NCBI GenBank assembly: GCA_017848115.1
Contig: JAGAKZ010000017.1
Span: 1-64,000, forward strand
Direction: 5' to 3'
DNA: 64,000 nucleotides
Source of the DNA: Oscillospiraceae bacterium
GTDB lineage: Bacteria; Bacillota; Clostridia; Oscillospirales; Ruminococcaceae
Part shown: positions 13,893 through 22,347 of the stretch, in pieces
Numbering within the stretch: the first letter of the stretch is position 1
Layout of the letters: every line of letters begins with the position of its first letter
Notes under the pieces: generated by a model
What the model saw: the letters and a program-made list of their open reading frames with translations, nothing else
Databases searched by the model: none
Told to the model about the DNA's origin: nothing
Translations under genes and position numbers: made by a program

Positions 13893-15845
13893 TTATTCAG
13901 CAGTTTCTTCTGTTTCAGCTTCGTTTTCTTCAAGAAGTGCACGCATAGAAAGGCTGATGCGCTTGCTGTCAACATCACATTCTGTGATCTTAACGTCTAC
14001 TTCCTGACCGATAGAGAGAACATCCTTAACGTTGTCTACTCTGCGGTTAGCGATCTGTGAAATGTGGATAAGACCGTCAACACCGTCAATGATGCTTGCG
14101 AAAGCACCGAATGGTGTGATAGAAACGATTGTAGCCTTGATTACATCACCAACATTGTAGTTAGCTCTGAACTGTTCCCAAGGATTGTCTTCTGTCTTCT
14201 TGTAGCCAAGAGAGATTCTGCCTGTTTCCTTGTTGAGTTCCTTGATGTAAACTTCAAGAACGTCACCAAGCTTAACAACTTCTGATGGGTGCTTGATTCT
14301 CTTCCATGAGAGTTCTGATACGTGAACCATACCGTCTACGCCACCGAGGTCAACGAATGCACCGTAGTTTGTGATAGACTTAACTTCACCTCTGTAAACT
14401 GCGTCAACTTCAGCTGTTTCCCAGAACTTCTTCTGAGCTTCTTCCTTGATACCCTTCTGAACGAGCTTGATAGAACCAACAGCTCTTCTTCTCTGTGGCA
14501 TAACATCAATAAGCTTGATAGAAACTGTCTGCTTAACGAGTTCTTCAAGAGAAGCGTCACGGCCGTAGCCTGTCTGTGATGAAGGAACAAATACGCCAAC
14601 ACCGTCAACCATAACGATGATACCGCCCTTAACAACTCTCTGTACTGTACCTTCAAGGATCTTTTCTTCTTCCATAGCTTTAACGATGTTGTCAAAGCCG
14701 AGCATTTCGTCAACTTTCTTCTTGGAAAGTGTTGCAATACCGTCCTGATCGTTGATCTTGATAACGATAAGGTCTACTTCTTCGCCTACGCTTACTACAT
14801 CAGCAGGTTTCTTTGTAGGATCGTTTGTGAGTTCAGCCTGGCTTATGAAACCGGTGTGCTTTGTACCGATATCAACAATTGCCTCAGAATTGTTAACGCC
14901 AACAATGATTCCCTTGATCCTTTCACCTGTATGTATTTTCTTGAAGGACTGTTCAAGTGCCTCCGCGAAGTTAATTTCTTCTTCAAGATTGTTTTGAATT
15001 TCAGCCATTTTTTGAATAACCTCCTTAATTATATAAGCCGGTGTGGATGCTCCGGCAGTGATACCAATATTAAATGCACCGGCAAAATCGAGGTCAAACA
15101 GCTCATCCGAATCCTCAACATGATATGTCTTACAGTACTTGTTGCAGACATTAAACAGTTTTATGGTATTTGAACTGTGCTTTCCGCCAATTACCACCAT
15201 GACATCTGATTTTTTCGCTAGTTCTATTGCGTCCGTCTGACGCGTAGATGTAGCGTTACAAATCGTCTGGAAAATTTCTGATACATTTTTATAGGTATCG
15301 GGAATAATGCTCATGCATTTATTCCACACTATTATATTATACGTTGTTTGAGCAACAATTGCAACCTTTTTTCCTAAAAAATCTAAGTTTTTTTTAAAAA
15401 TTCTTTTTAATTCTTCATCATCGGCAAAAACAAAGCACTCTCCGTTACAATGTTTTACAATTCCTTCAACTTCCGGATGGTTTTTATCCCCTGCAATGAG
15501 AATTATTTTTCCTGCCTTTGATTGTTCTTCAACAATTTTGTGAATTCTTGCCACAAAGGGACAAGTCGCATCAATATACGTGTTTCCCATTTGGTCAAGT
15601 GTATCATATACATCTTTTCCCACTCCGTGAGAACGAAGTATGAGTCTTTCATCACTGTTAAGTTCCGATAGATCATCTACTATTCTGACATTTTTCTTTT
15701 CAAGGTCGCTTACAACATTTTTGTTATGTATGATAGGTCCGAATGTTGCAACTTTTCCGCCTTTTTCAATTTCTTCATAGACCATTTTTATGGCACGGTC
15801 AACACCAAAGCAAAAACCTGCCGACTTTGCAACTTCAATATTCAT
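13893..15845 (-). CDS. ispH-rpsA: Fused HMB-PP reductase (IspH) and ribosomal protein S1
   Basis: This 650-residue protein is a fusion. Residues 1-280 are IspH, the last enzyme of the MEP isoprenoid pathway, with iron-sulfur Cys in AGFCFGVDRA, DATCPFV and TICNATSTR, plus the RSHGVGK motif. Residues about 300-640 carry four S1 RNA-binding repeats with the typical G-x-V-x-x-I/V starts (EGTVQRVVKGGIIVMVDGVG, YRGEVKSITNYGAFVDLGGV, VIKATIVSITPFGAFASI). This fusion is known in Clostridia. Its S1 part is codon-biased as for a highly expressed gene. It begins 4 bases after plsC and is the last gene of the cmk-plsC-ispH cluster. Confidence 0.95.
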   Translation of the reverse strand: MNIEVAKSAGFCFGVDRAIKMVYEEIEKGGKVATFGPIIHNKNVVSDLEKKNVRIVDDLSELNSDERLILRSHGVGKDVYDTLDQMGNTYIDATCPFVARIHKIVEEQSKAGKIILIAGDKNHPEVEGIVKHCNGECFVFADDEELKRIFKKNLDFLGKKVAIVAQTTYNIIVWNKCMSIIPDTYKNVSEIFQTICNATSTRQTDAIELAKKSDVMVVIGGKHSSNTIKLFNVCNKYCKTYHVEDSDELFDLDFAGAFNIGITAGASTPAYIIKEVIQKMAEIQNNLEEEINFAEALEQSFKKIHTGERIKGIIVGVNNSEAIVDIGTKHTGFISQAELTNDPTKKPADVVSVGEEVDLIVIKINDQDGIATLSKKKVDEMLGFDNIVKAMEEEKILEGTVQRVVKGGIIVMVDGVGVFVPSSQTGYGRDASLEELVKQTVSIKLIDVMPQRRRAVGSIKLVQKGIKEEAQKKFWETAEVDAVYRGEVKSITNYGAFVDLGGVDGMVHVSELSWKRIKHPSEVVKLGDVLEVYIKELNKETGRISLGYKKTEDNPWEQFRANYNVGDVIKATIVSITPFGAFASIIDGVDGLIHISQIANRRVDNVKDVLSIGQEVDVKITECDVDSKRISLSMRALLEENEAETEETAE

Positions 15846-15849
15846 AAAT

Positions 15850-16440
15850 TTATCTCTCCACCAATTCAGTAATAGAACCCATTATTGTCAGTTTGAGCTG
15901 TTTTAATTCTTTTGGAGTAGGATTTTCACTTATCTGAAGTTCTGAAGCACTTATCGGTTTTCCGTATCTTATAACGACTTTTTTTCTGAAACCAAGATCT
16001 CCTTCAAAACATACACCTACCGGAACTACATCAACATTTGATCTTGCCGCTATAAGTGCAACACCTGTTTTTCCTCTGCCGACTTTACCATCTTTTGAAC
16101 GTGTTCCTTCAGGAAAAATAACAAGATTTTTTCCTTTCTTCAACTTTTCTACAGACTGGTCGATTACAGCCATATCTCCTTTTCCTCTGACAACCGGAAA
16201 TGCTCCGAAAGCTTTTATAAGTAAACTGAGAAAAGGATTTTTGAATAATTCTTCTTTCGCCATATATGCACAACGTTTTCTTATTTTCAGCGTAATAAGT
16301 ATCGGGTCTGCATTTGATCTGTGATTGCTTGCATATACATAACCGCCTTCTTTAGGGAGATTTTCAACTCCTTCAAAAGATAACCTGAAAATAATTTTAA
16401 ATATACCTGTGATAAATACACGAAAAGCGGAATAAAACAT
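15850..16440 (-). CDS. plsC: 1-acyl-sn-glycerol-3-phosphate acyltransferase
   Basis: This 196-residue protein shows the PlsC acyltransferase motifs: NHRSNADP (HX4D catalytic pair) and FPEGTRSKDG (glycerol-phosphate binding), then GVALIA and VVPVGV. The N-terminal hydrophobic stretch (FITGIFKIIFRLSF) would anchor it at the inner face of the membrane. It transfers the second acyl chain to make phosphatidic acid. GGAG lies 8 bases before the ATG. It lies between cmk and ispH-rpsA, a conserved arrangement in Firmicutes. Confidence 0.93.
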   Translation of the reverse strand: MFYSAFRVFITGIFKIIFRLSFEGVENLPKEGGYVYASNHRSNADPILITLKIRKRCAYMAKEELFKNPFLSLLIKAFGAFPVVRGKGDMAVIDQSVEKLKKGKNLVIFPEGTRSKDGKVGRGKTGVALIAARSNVDVVPVGVCFEGDLGFRKKVVIRYGKPISASELQISENPTPKELKQLKLTIMGSITELVER

Positions 16441-16459
16441 TTTTCGATCTCCTCTCTGC

Positions 16460-17116
16460 TTATAGCTTTCTTATCATACTTTCGATGCAACTTATAACCT
16501 CTTCTATACTCATTTCAGTTGTATCAACAAGAACAGCGTCCTTAGCTTGTCTTAACGGAGAAACCGCTCTGTTCATATCATTTTCATCTCTCTTTATGAT
16601 ATCTCTTAAAATCTCATCAAAAGAAACATCCTGCTTGTCTTTTATTTCTTCATATCTTCTTCTTGCTCTTTCCTGCGGTGAAGCAGTAAGAAAAATTTTG
16701 AGCTGTGCATCCGGAAGAACTACAGTTCCTATATCACGACCGTCCATTATAACATTATTTTCTCTTGCTATCTTCTTCTGGAGTTCAAAAAGAAAATTTC
16801 TGACTTCTCCTATCGCAGAAACCACAGATGCACCCATAGATACTTCCGGAGTTCTTATCATATCAGATACGTCTTCATCATTTACAAATACTCTCTGGCA
16901 TTTGTCAACAAATTTCAGTTCAACCTGAAGTTTTGAAAGTAAAGAAATAACTTTTTCACTGTCTGACGGGTCTGTTCCGTTTTTTATTACCGAATACGCC
17001 ACTGCTCTGTAAAGCGCACCTGTATCAACATATATATATCCTACCTTGCCTGCGACAGCTGCTGCTATTGAACTTTTACCTGCACCGGCAGGTCCGTCTA
17101 TTGCTACATTTATCAT
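16460..17116 (-). CDS. cmk: Cytidylate kinase
   Basis: This 218-residue protein has the full-length CMP kinase fold. The P-loop is AIDGPAGAGKSSIA, followed by YVDTGALYRAV, DGRDIGTVVLPDA (CMP-binding DGRD) and TASPQERARRR in the lid. It phosphorylates CMP and dCMP in pyrimidine salvage. AGGAGG stands upstream of the ATG. It opens the cmk-plsC-ispH segment, 18 bases downstream of the HI0933-family gene. Confidence 0.96.
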   Translation of the reverse strand: MINVAIDGPAGAGKSSIAAAVAGKVGYIYVDTGALYRAVAYSVIKNGTDPSDSEKVISLLSKLQVELKFVDKCQRVFVNDEDVSDMIRTPEVSMGASVVSAIGEVRNFLFELQKKIARENNVIMDGRDIGTVVLPDAQLKIFLTASPQERARRRYEEIKDKQDVSFDEILRDIIKRDENDMNRAVSPLRQAKDAVLVDTTEMSIEEVISCIESMIRKL

Positions 17117-17134
17117 AAAGTAACCTCCTGTTTG

Positions 17135-18355
17135 TTATAAATTTTCTCCGGCAACATAACCTGTTGAAAAAGCTATCTGAAGATTAAAACCACCGGTATA
17201 TCCGTCCACATCAAGAACCTCACCTGCAAAGTAAAGACCTTTGACAAGTTTTGATTCCATTGTTTTTGGATCTACTTCTTTTATATTTACTCCGCCACTT
17301 GTAACTATCGCCTCTTCAACAGGACGGAAATCGCTTATTGTAAGAGGAAATTTTTTTATAAGTCTTACAAGTTCAAGGCGTTGTGCTTTTGTTATCTGAT
17401 TTACTCTGATATCAGGAACTATACCTGAAAGCTTTACTATAACAGGTATCAGCTTTGAAGGAAGAAGTTTTACAAGTGCTCCTCTGAACTCACTGTTGCT
17501 CATCTCAGTAAAATCACGCTGAATACGCTTGTCAAGTTTTTCTTCACTAAGTCCGGGTTTAAGATCTATGAGTATTTTGTACCTGTCTTTCTCCATATTT
17601 CTTATTCTTGAACTGGCAGTAAGTATAAGAGGACCTGTAACTCCGAAAAATGTAAACGACATTTCTCCAAGCTCGCAAAAAACAGGCTTATTTTTATCCG
17701 TAAGAGTAACAGAAACATTTTTCAGCGCAAGTCCGTTCAGATCCCTGCAATATTTCTCTTCTGTTTCAAGCGGTACAAGAGAAGGCACTATAGGTGTTAT
17801 CTTATGCCCTGCCAACTGAGCAAACCTGTATCCGTCACCTGTAGAACCGGTAAGCGGATAGGACGCACCGCCTGTAGCTATAAGCACTGTTTCAGATGAA
17901 TACTGCGCCTTGTCTGTCACAACTCCGCAACATATACCGTCATTTATAATGAGTCCTACAGCTTTTTCCTTTATAAGACGGACATTATTTTTTTTCATCT
18001 CATTTTCAAGCGCTGTAACAATATCAACAGCTTTATCTGAAACCGGAAAAACTCTGTTTCCTCTTTCAACCTTCAGCGGAACACCTGCCTGTTCAAAAAA
18101 ATCCATAACAGACTGAGGAGGAAACTTTGAAAATGAACTGTATAAAAATCTGTTGTTGACAGGTATATTTTTCATAAGCTCCTCTATATCACAACAGTTT
18201 GTTACATTACATCTTCCCTTACCTGTTATACGCAGTTTCTTGCCTATTTTTCCGTTTTGTTCAATAACCGCTACTTTTCTGCCGTATCCTGCAGCAGTTA
18301 TCGCCGCAACCGCTCCTGCAGCTCCGCCACCTATTATTATTGAATCATACTGCAA
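17135..18355 (-). CDS. HI0933/BaiN-family FAD-dependent oxidoreductase
   Basis: This 406-residue protein starts with the FAD-binding dinucleotide fold (SIIGGGAAGAVAAITAAGYG) and the family mark GKGRCNVTN. YTGGFNLQIAFSTGYVAGE at the end closes the FAD site. Members are flavoproteins of mostly unknown role; one, BaiN, acts in bile-acid dehydroxylation, but that cannot be assumed here. The best start is a TTG at 18355, with GAGGAG 8 bases upstream; no in-frame ATG lies near the fold start. Confidence 0.9.
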   Translation of the reverse strand: MQYDSIIIGGGAAGAVAAITAAGYGRKVAVIEQNGKIGKKLRITGKGRCNVTNCCDIEELMKNIPVNNRFLYSSFSKFPPQSVMDFFEQAGVPLKVERGNRVFPVSDKAVDIVTALENEMKKNNVRLIKEKAVGLIINDGICCGVVTDKAQYSSETVLIATGGASYPLTGSTGDGYRFAQLAGHKITPIVPSLVPLETEEKYCRDLNGLALKNVSVTLTDKNKPVFCELGEMSFTFFGVTGPLILTASSRIRNMEKDRYKILIDLKPGLSEEKLDKRIQRDFTEMSNSEFRGALVKLLPSKLIPVIVKLSGIVPDIRVNQITKAQRLELVRLIKKFPLTISDFRPVEEAIVTSGGVNIKEVDPKTMESKLVKGLYFAGEVLDVDGYTGGFNLQIAFSTGYVAGENL

Positions 18356-18367
18356 ATTTTTCTCTCC

Positions 18368-19231
18368 TCATCTGTCAGATTTTTCGTATACGTCAAATTC
18401 GTCCCACAAACTCTCAAGCTTTTCGAAGTTCTGATTGATCTCATTTTCCTTTTTAAGACTTACTGCAACAACTATCGAATTTATAAGACTAAGAGGTGCT
18501 ACAAGAGAGTCGGCAAACGAAACCATATCACTGCCTGCTGTAAGAACGTGAGTTGCTCCTTCGGCAATAGGAGATGAATCATTATCGGTTATCGCTATAA
18601 CCGTCGCACCGGATTCTGAAGCGTGTTTCATTGCAACGTTTGTCTGTTTGGAGTATCTCGGAAAACTTATTCCTATAACCACATCACCTTTCTGTACTCT
18701 GAAAAGCTGTTGCAGAAGATCGCTTGTTCCGAGATTTTTCAAAAGACGTACATCTTCAAAAATAATACTGAAATAATAATTCAGAAATTCAGCAAGTGCC
18801 GCTGCACTTCTTGAAGCCACGATATATATTTTTCTGGCAGATATTATAGCGTCAACCGCCCCTGCAAATGCCACACGGTCACCGCTTTCTATCGTATCAC
18901 GTATACGCTCAATATCAAGACTCATTACTTTTTCATATATATCTTCATTCTTCATCTGGTTGCTTGCTACTTCAACTCTCTGCATTGATGTAAGACATGT
19001 TTTCATAATAGAACGAAGTTTTTCCTGAAAATCAGGATAACCGTCATATCCAAGTTCTGTTGCAAACCTTACTACAGTGGATTCACTTACTCCTACAGTC
19101 TGACCAAGTGATGCCGCTGTCATAAATGAGGCTTTCTGATAATTTTCCAGAAGATAATCAGCTATTTTTTTATGTCCTTTTGACATATCGTTATAATTCT
19201 GCTTAATAATATTGAAAACGTCATTTTTCAT
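18368..19231 (-). CDS. MurR/RpiR-family transcriptional regulator
   Basis: This 287-residue protein has an RpiR-type HTH at residues 1-75 (SLGQTVGVSESTVVRFATEL) followed by a SIS sugar-phosphate-binding domain (about 125-255) with KIYIVASRSAAALAEFL and GDVVIGISFPRYSKQT. Such regulators sense phosphosugars or amino-sugar phosphates. No sugar operon is adjacent; it is embedded in the leftward housekeeping train, 12 bases before the HI0933-family gene. Its target cannot be read from the window. Confidence 0.93.
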   Translation of the reverse strand: MKNDVFNIIKQNYNDMSKGHKKIADYLLENYQKASFMTAASLGQTVGVSESTVVRFATELGYDGYPDFQEKLRSIMKTCLTSMQRVEVASNQMKNEDIYEKVMSLDIERIRDTIESGDRVAFAGAVDAIISARKIYIVASRSAAALAEFLNYYFSIIFEDVRLLKNLGTSDLLQQLFRVQKGDVVIGISFPRYSKQTNVAMKHASESGATVIAITDNDSSPIAEGATHVLTAGSDMVSFADSLVAPLSLINSIVVAVSLKKENEINQNFEKLESLWDEFDVYEKSDR

Positions 19232-19259
19232 ATTATTATTTCACCTGTTTCATTTGATT

Positions 19260-19466
19260 TTATTTGAAGAGTTCATCTTCAAGTGCCATATTTTCTTCTT
19301 TTAATTTTTGCACTGCTTGTTCATCTATCCTGTATCCGTCTTCACAAGATACAAGAACATCGCCTTCACGCACGGTCTGAGGCAGTTTTTCAAGAGGGAT
19401 ATCTTCTCTTTTATTTTCATTGTAAACTACTGCAAATCCGCCTTCTATACGGTCAACTATAATCAT
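19260..19466 (-). CDS. Small DUF3006-family protein
   Basis: This 68-residue protein begins MIIVDRIEGGFAVVYNENK, with a small beta-barrel-like DUF3006 pattern and an acidic helical tail. It starts 6 bases after the ComEC-like gene, and such genes often follow metallo-beta-lactamase-fold hydrolases, which suggests a joint role. No activity is known. Confidence 0.8.
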   Translation of the reverse strand: MIIVDRIEGGFAVVYNENKREDIPLEKLPQTVREGDVLVSCEDGYRIDEQAVQKLKEENMALEDELFK

Positions 19467-19472
19467 TTTTTA

Positions 19473-20417
19473 CTATTTCCCCTTTACTTTAAACTCAATA
19501 TCATTTCCGTCTGAAAGTGCAACGATCGTTCCCTGAAGGTCTGTTCTGTAGATTTCATCAGTCATTGAGCTGAGACTTTCCATTACGCTTTCAGAAGGGT
19601 GATTATAAGAATTTCCTACACCACACATAATAACTGCATACTCAGGTGTAACAGCTTCAAGAAATTTTTTACCTGAAGAAGTAGAACTTCCGTGATGTCC
19701 TGCTTTAAGAACATCGACATCAACATCATAGCCTTCATCAAGAATATCATTTTCACTCTTTTTCTCTGCATCACCTGTGAAAAGAAATGTATTCTGACCG
19801 TGGGTAAGCTTTGTAACAACCGAATAGTTGTTAAGATCATCATAATGTTCACAAGGGCCCATTATAAGCAGTTCACATTCTCCGATACTGTACTTTTTTC
19901 CGGGAGATGCAGCTGTAATTGATAATCCTTTTTCTTTTACAGAAGTAAGAAAAGCTTTATATACATTTGATGATGGTGTCATATCCGAAGAAACCTTAGG
20001 TGCTATAACATTTTCCACATCAACGTTATCTATAACTTCGGCAATACCGCCTATATGGTCTGAATGAGGATGAGTAGCCACAACATAGTCAAGTTTTGTG
20101 ATACCCTCATTTCTAAGATATGCGAGAACAGTTTCGCCATATTCAACTTCTCCTGCGTCAATAAGAATATTTTCATCTCCTGATCTTATAAGTATCGAAT
20201 CACCCTGACCGACATCTATAAAGTGTACAGATACCTCAGCATCTGTCACCTGACCGTCACTGAGATTGAGCATCACCATAATATCTTCATAAGTTGCTAT
20301 ACCCGTCATATCAAGCAGTGCCGCAACTATTACAACAACGATCGCAGCTATACATCCTGCCAGCGTTTTCTTATTTTTTACTGTTTTCTTTTTGGTTTTT
20401 GTTTTCCTTTTTGCCAT
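19473..20417 (-). CDS. ComEC C-terminal-like metallo-beta-lactamase-fold hydrolase, membrane-anchored
   Basis: This 314-residue protein has a very basic N-terminus (MAKRKTKTKKKTVKNKK), then one membrane helix (about 20-45), so the catalytic part is probably outside the membrane. The core is the ComEC/Rec2 MBL domain: FIDVGQGDSILI, the metal motif ATHPHSDHIGG, FTGDAEKKSE and LKAGHHGSS. It lacks the competence pore of full ComEC, so it is a stand-alone hydrolase, perhaps a nuclease or phosphodiesterase. Its start overlaps the end of ygiQ by 40 bases. DUF3006 follows. Confidence 0.88.
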   Translation of the reverse strand: MAKRKTKTKKKTVKNKKTLAGCIAAIVVVIVAALLDMTGIATYEDIMVMLNLSDGQVTDAEVSVHFIDVGQGDSILIRSGDENILIDAGEVEYGETVLAYLRNEGITKLDYVVATHPHSDHIGGIAEVIDNVDVENVIAPKVSSDMTPSSNVYKAFLTSVKEKGLSITAASPGKKYSIGECELLIMGPCEHYDDLNNYSVVTKLTHGQNTFLFTGDAEKKSENDILDEGYDVDVDVLKAGHHGSSTSSGKKFLEAVTPEYAVIMCGVGNSYNHPSESVMESLSSMTDEIYRTDLQGTIVALSDGNDIEFKVKGK

Positions 20418-22321
20418 CTTTCTCCGCCACCCCTTTCGGAAAATTTACCCTTTGATTTCATATTTTTATTTTTTTCGTTTACACTTGCTTTAGAAGATTT
20501 TCCACTGCTTGAACGCTGATGATTTGAAACAGGTATATCTGAAACAAGACATCTTGGAGAATCTCCTATAAGATCTTTTCTTCCTGCCATTTTTAACGCT
20601 TTAAGCACTATTTCCTTGTTCTGAGGTCTGAAATACTGCAGAAGCGCTCTCTGCATCGCCTTTTCATCGGGAGTTTTCGGAACATAAACTTCTTCCATTG
20701 TATACGGATCAAGTCCTGTATAGAACATACAGGTAGATATGGTTCCCGGAGTAGGATAAAAATCCTGCACCTGTTCGGGACGTATCTTATTTTCCTTTAA
20801 AAAGAGTGCTAACTCTATAGCTTCTTTTAAGGTACTTCCCGGATGTGATGACATGAGATAAGGTATAAGATACTGTTCTTTTCCCATTCCCTTTGTTATC
20901 GAATAGAACTTATCCTGAAACTTTCTGTACGCTTCGATATGAGGTTTACCCATCTTATCAAGAACTACCGATGAACAGTGTTCGGGAGCTACTTTAAGCT
21001 GTCCGCTTACATGATATTTTATAAGCTCCTTCATAAACTCATCATTTTCGTCTTTTATAAGATAATCATAACGTATTCCCGAACGTATAAAAACACGCTT
21101 TACACCTTTTACCGCCCTGAGTTTTCTGAGAATATGAAGATATTCTGTATGGTCTACTTCCAGTGCTTTACATGGTTCTGGTGCAAGACACTTTTTACCC
21201 TTGCAGAGTCCTGTCTTTAACTGTTTACTGCAACTTGGATTTCTGAAATTTGCAGTAGGTCCGCCTACATCATGGATATATCCCTTAAATCCGGGCATTT
21301 TCGTAAGAAGTTCAGCTTCTTTTAATATGGATCCTTCACTTCTTTTAGAAATTTTTCTTCCCTGATGAAGTGCAATAGAGCAAAAGTTACAGTTTCCAAA
21401 ACAGCCTCTGTTGTGTGTTATTGAAAATTCAACTTCTTCTATTCCCGGAACACCGCCGTCTTTTTCATAAATCGGGTGATAGGCTCTTGTGTACGGAAGA
21501 CTGTATACAAAATCCATTTCCTCTGTAGTAAGAGAATATGAAGGTGGTGTCTGAACAAGCATTTTCCTGCCGTGACGCTGTACAACAGTTTTTCCGTAAA
21601 CTTCGTCCTGCTGGTCATATTGTATACGACAGGCCTTTGCATAGGCTTTTTTATTTTCACTTACCTGTGTAAAATCAGGACATTCGGCAGAACCTATAGG
21701 AGTATTTACAGGATCTGTAAGATAACATATACCTCTTATATCTGTAAGCTCGTCTACTTTTTTTCCGTCTCTGAGTCCGTCTGCTATCTCAACTATCTGA
21801 TGCTCGGACATTCCATACATCAGAATATCCGCTCCGCTGTCAACAAGTACTGACGGTCTTACTTTGTCGTCCCAGTAGTCATAGTGAGCGAATCTTCTGA
21901 GCGATGCTTCAAGCCCGCCTATCATCAGCGGAATATCACCAAATATCTTTCTTATACACTGACAATAAACTATTACCGCCCTGTCAGGTCTTTTTCCTGC
22001 TTTTCCTCCGGCTGTGTAAGCATCATCTGAACGTTTTCTCTTGGCTGCTGTATAATGTGCAACCATTGAGTCTATGTTTCCCGAAGTAACGAGAAATGCA
22101 TACTTTGGTACACCAAGCTTTTTAAAATCATTCTCATTTCTCCAGTCAGGCTGTGCAATAATGCCCACTGTATACCCATTTGCTTCAAGAACTCTTGAAA
22201 TGATCGCTATCCCGAAACTTGGGTGATCAACATATGAATCTCCTGTTATAAGAATAAAATCAAGCTGTTCTATTCCTCTTTCGTTCATATCATTTCTGCT
22301 TATTGGCATAAAGCTGTTCAA
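20378..22321 (-). CDS. YgiQ-family radical SAM protein
   Basis: This 647-residue protein has full YgiQ length. The radical SAM cluster motif is CFGNCNFCSIA (CxxxCxxC), after the N-terminal DUF domain that starts FMPISRNDM and contains GGLEASLRRFAHYDYW. C-terminal YgiQ segments include VAPEHCS, YPTPGTIST and DPYT. The tail is Ser/Lys-rich. Function is unknown; the family is widespread in anaerobes. The start is a TTG at 22321 behind GGAGGA. It is 26 bases downstream of ftsK and overlaps the next gene. Confidence 0.93.
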   Translation of the reverse strand: MNSFMPISRNDMNERGIEQLDFILITGDSYVDHPSFGIAIISRVLEANGYTVGIIAQPDWRNENDFKKLGVPKYAFLVTSGNIDSMVAHYTAAKRKRSDDAYTAGGKAGKRPDRAVIVYCQCIRKIFGDIPLMIGGLEASLRRFAHYDYWDDKVRPSVLVDSGADILMYGMSEHQIVEIADGLRDGKKVDELTDIRGICYLTDPVNTPIGSAECPDFTQVSENKKAYAKACRIQYDQQDEVYGKTVVQRHGRKMLVQTPPSYSLTTEEMDFVYSLPYTRAYHPIYEKDGGVPGIEEVEFSITHNRGCFGNCNFCSIALHQGRKISKRSEGSILKEAELLTKMPGFKGYIHDVGGPTANFRNPSCSKQLKTGLCKGKKCLAPEPCKALEVDHTEYLHILRKLRAVKGVKRVFIRSGIRYDYLIKDENDEFMKELIKYHVSGQLKVAPEHCSSVVLDKMGKPHIEAYRKFQDKFYSITKGMGKEQYLIPYLMSSHPGSTLKEAIELALFLKENKIRPEQVQDFYPTPGTISTCMFYTGLDPYTMEEVYVPKTPDEKAMQRALLQYFRPQNKEIVLKALKMAGRKDLIGDSPRCLVSDIPVSNHQRSSSGKSSKASVNEKNKNMKSKGKFSERGGGERWQKGKQKPKRKQ

Positions 22322-22347
22322 GGAAATTCCTCCATTATAAAATTTTA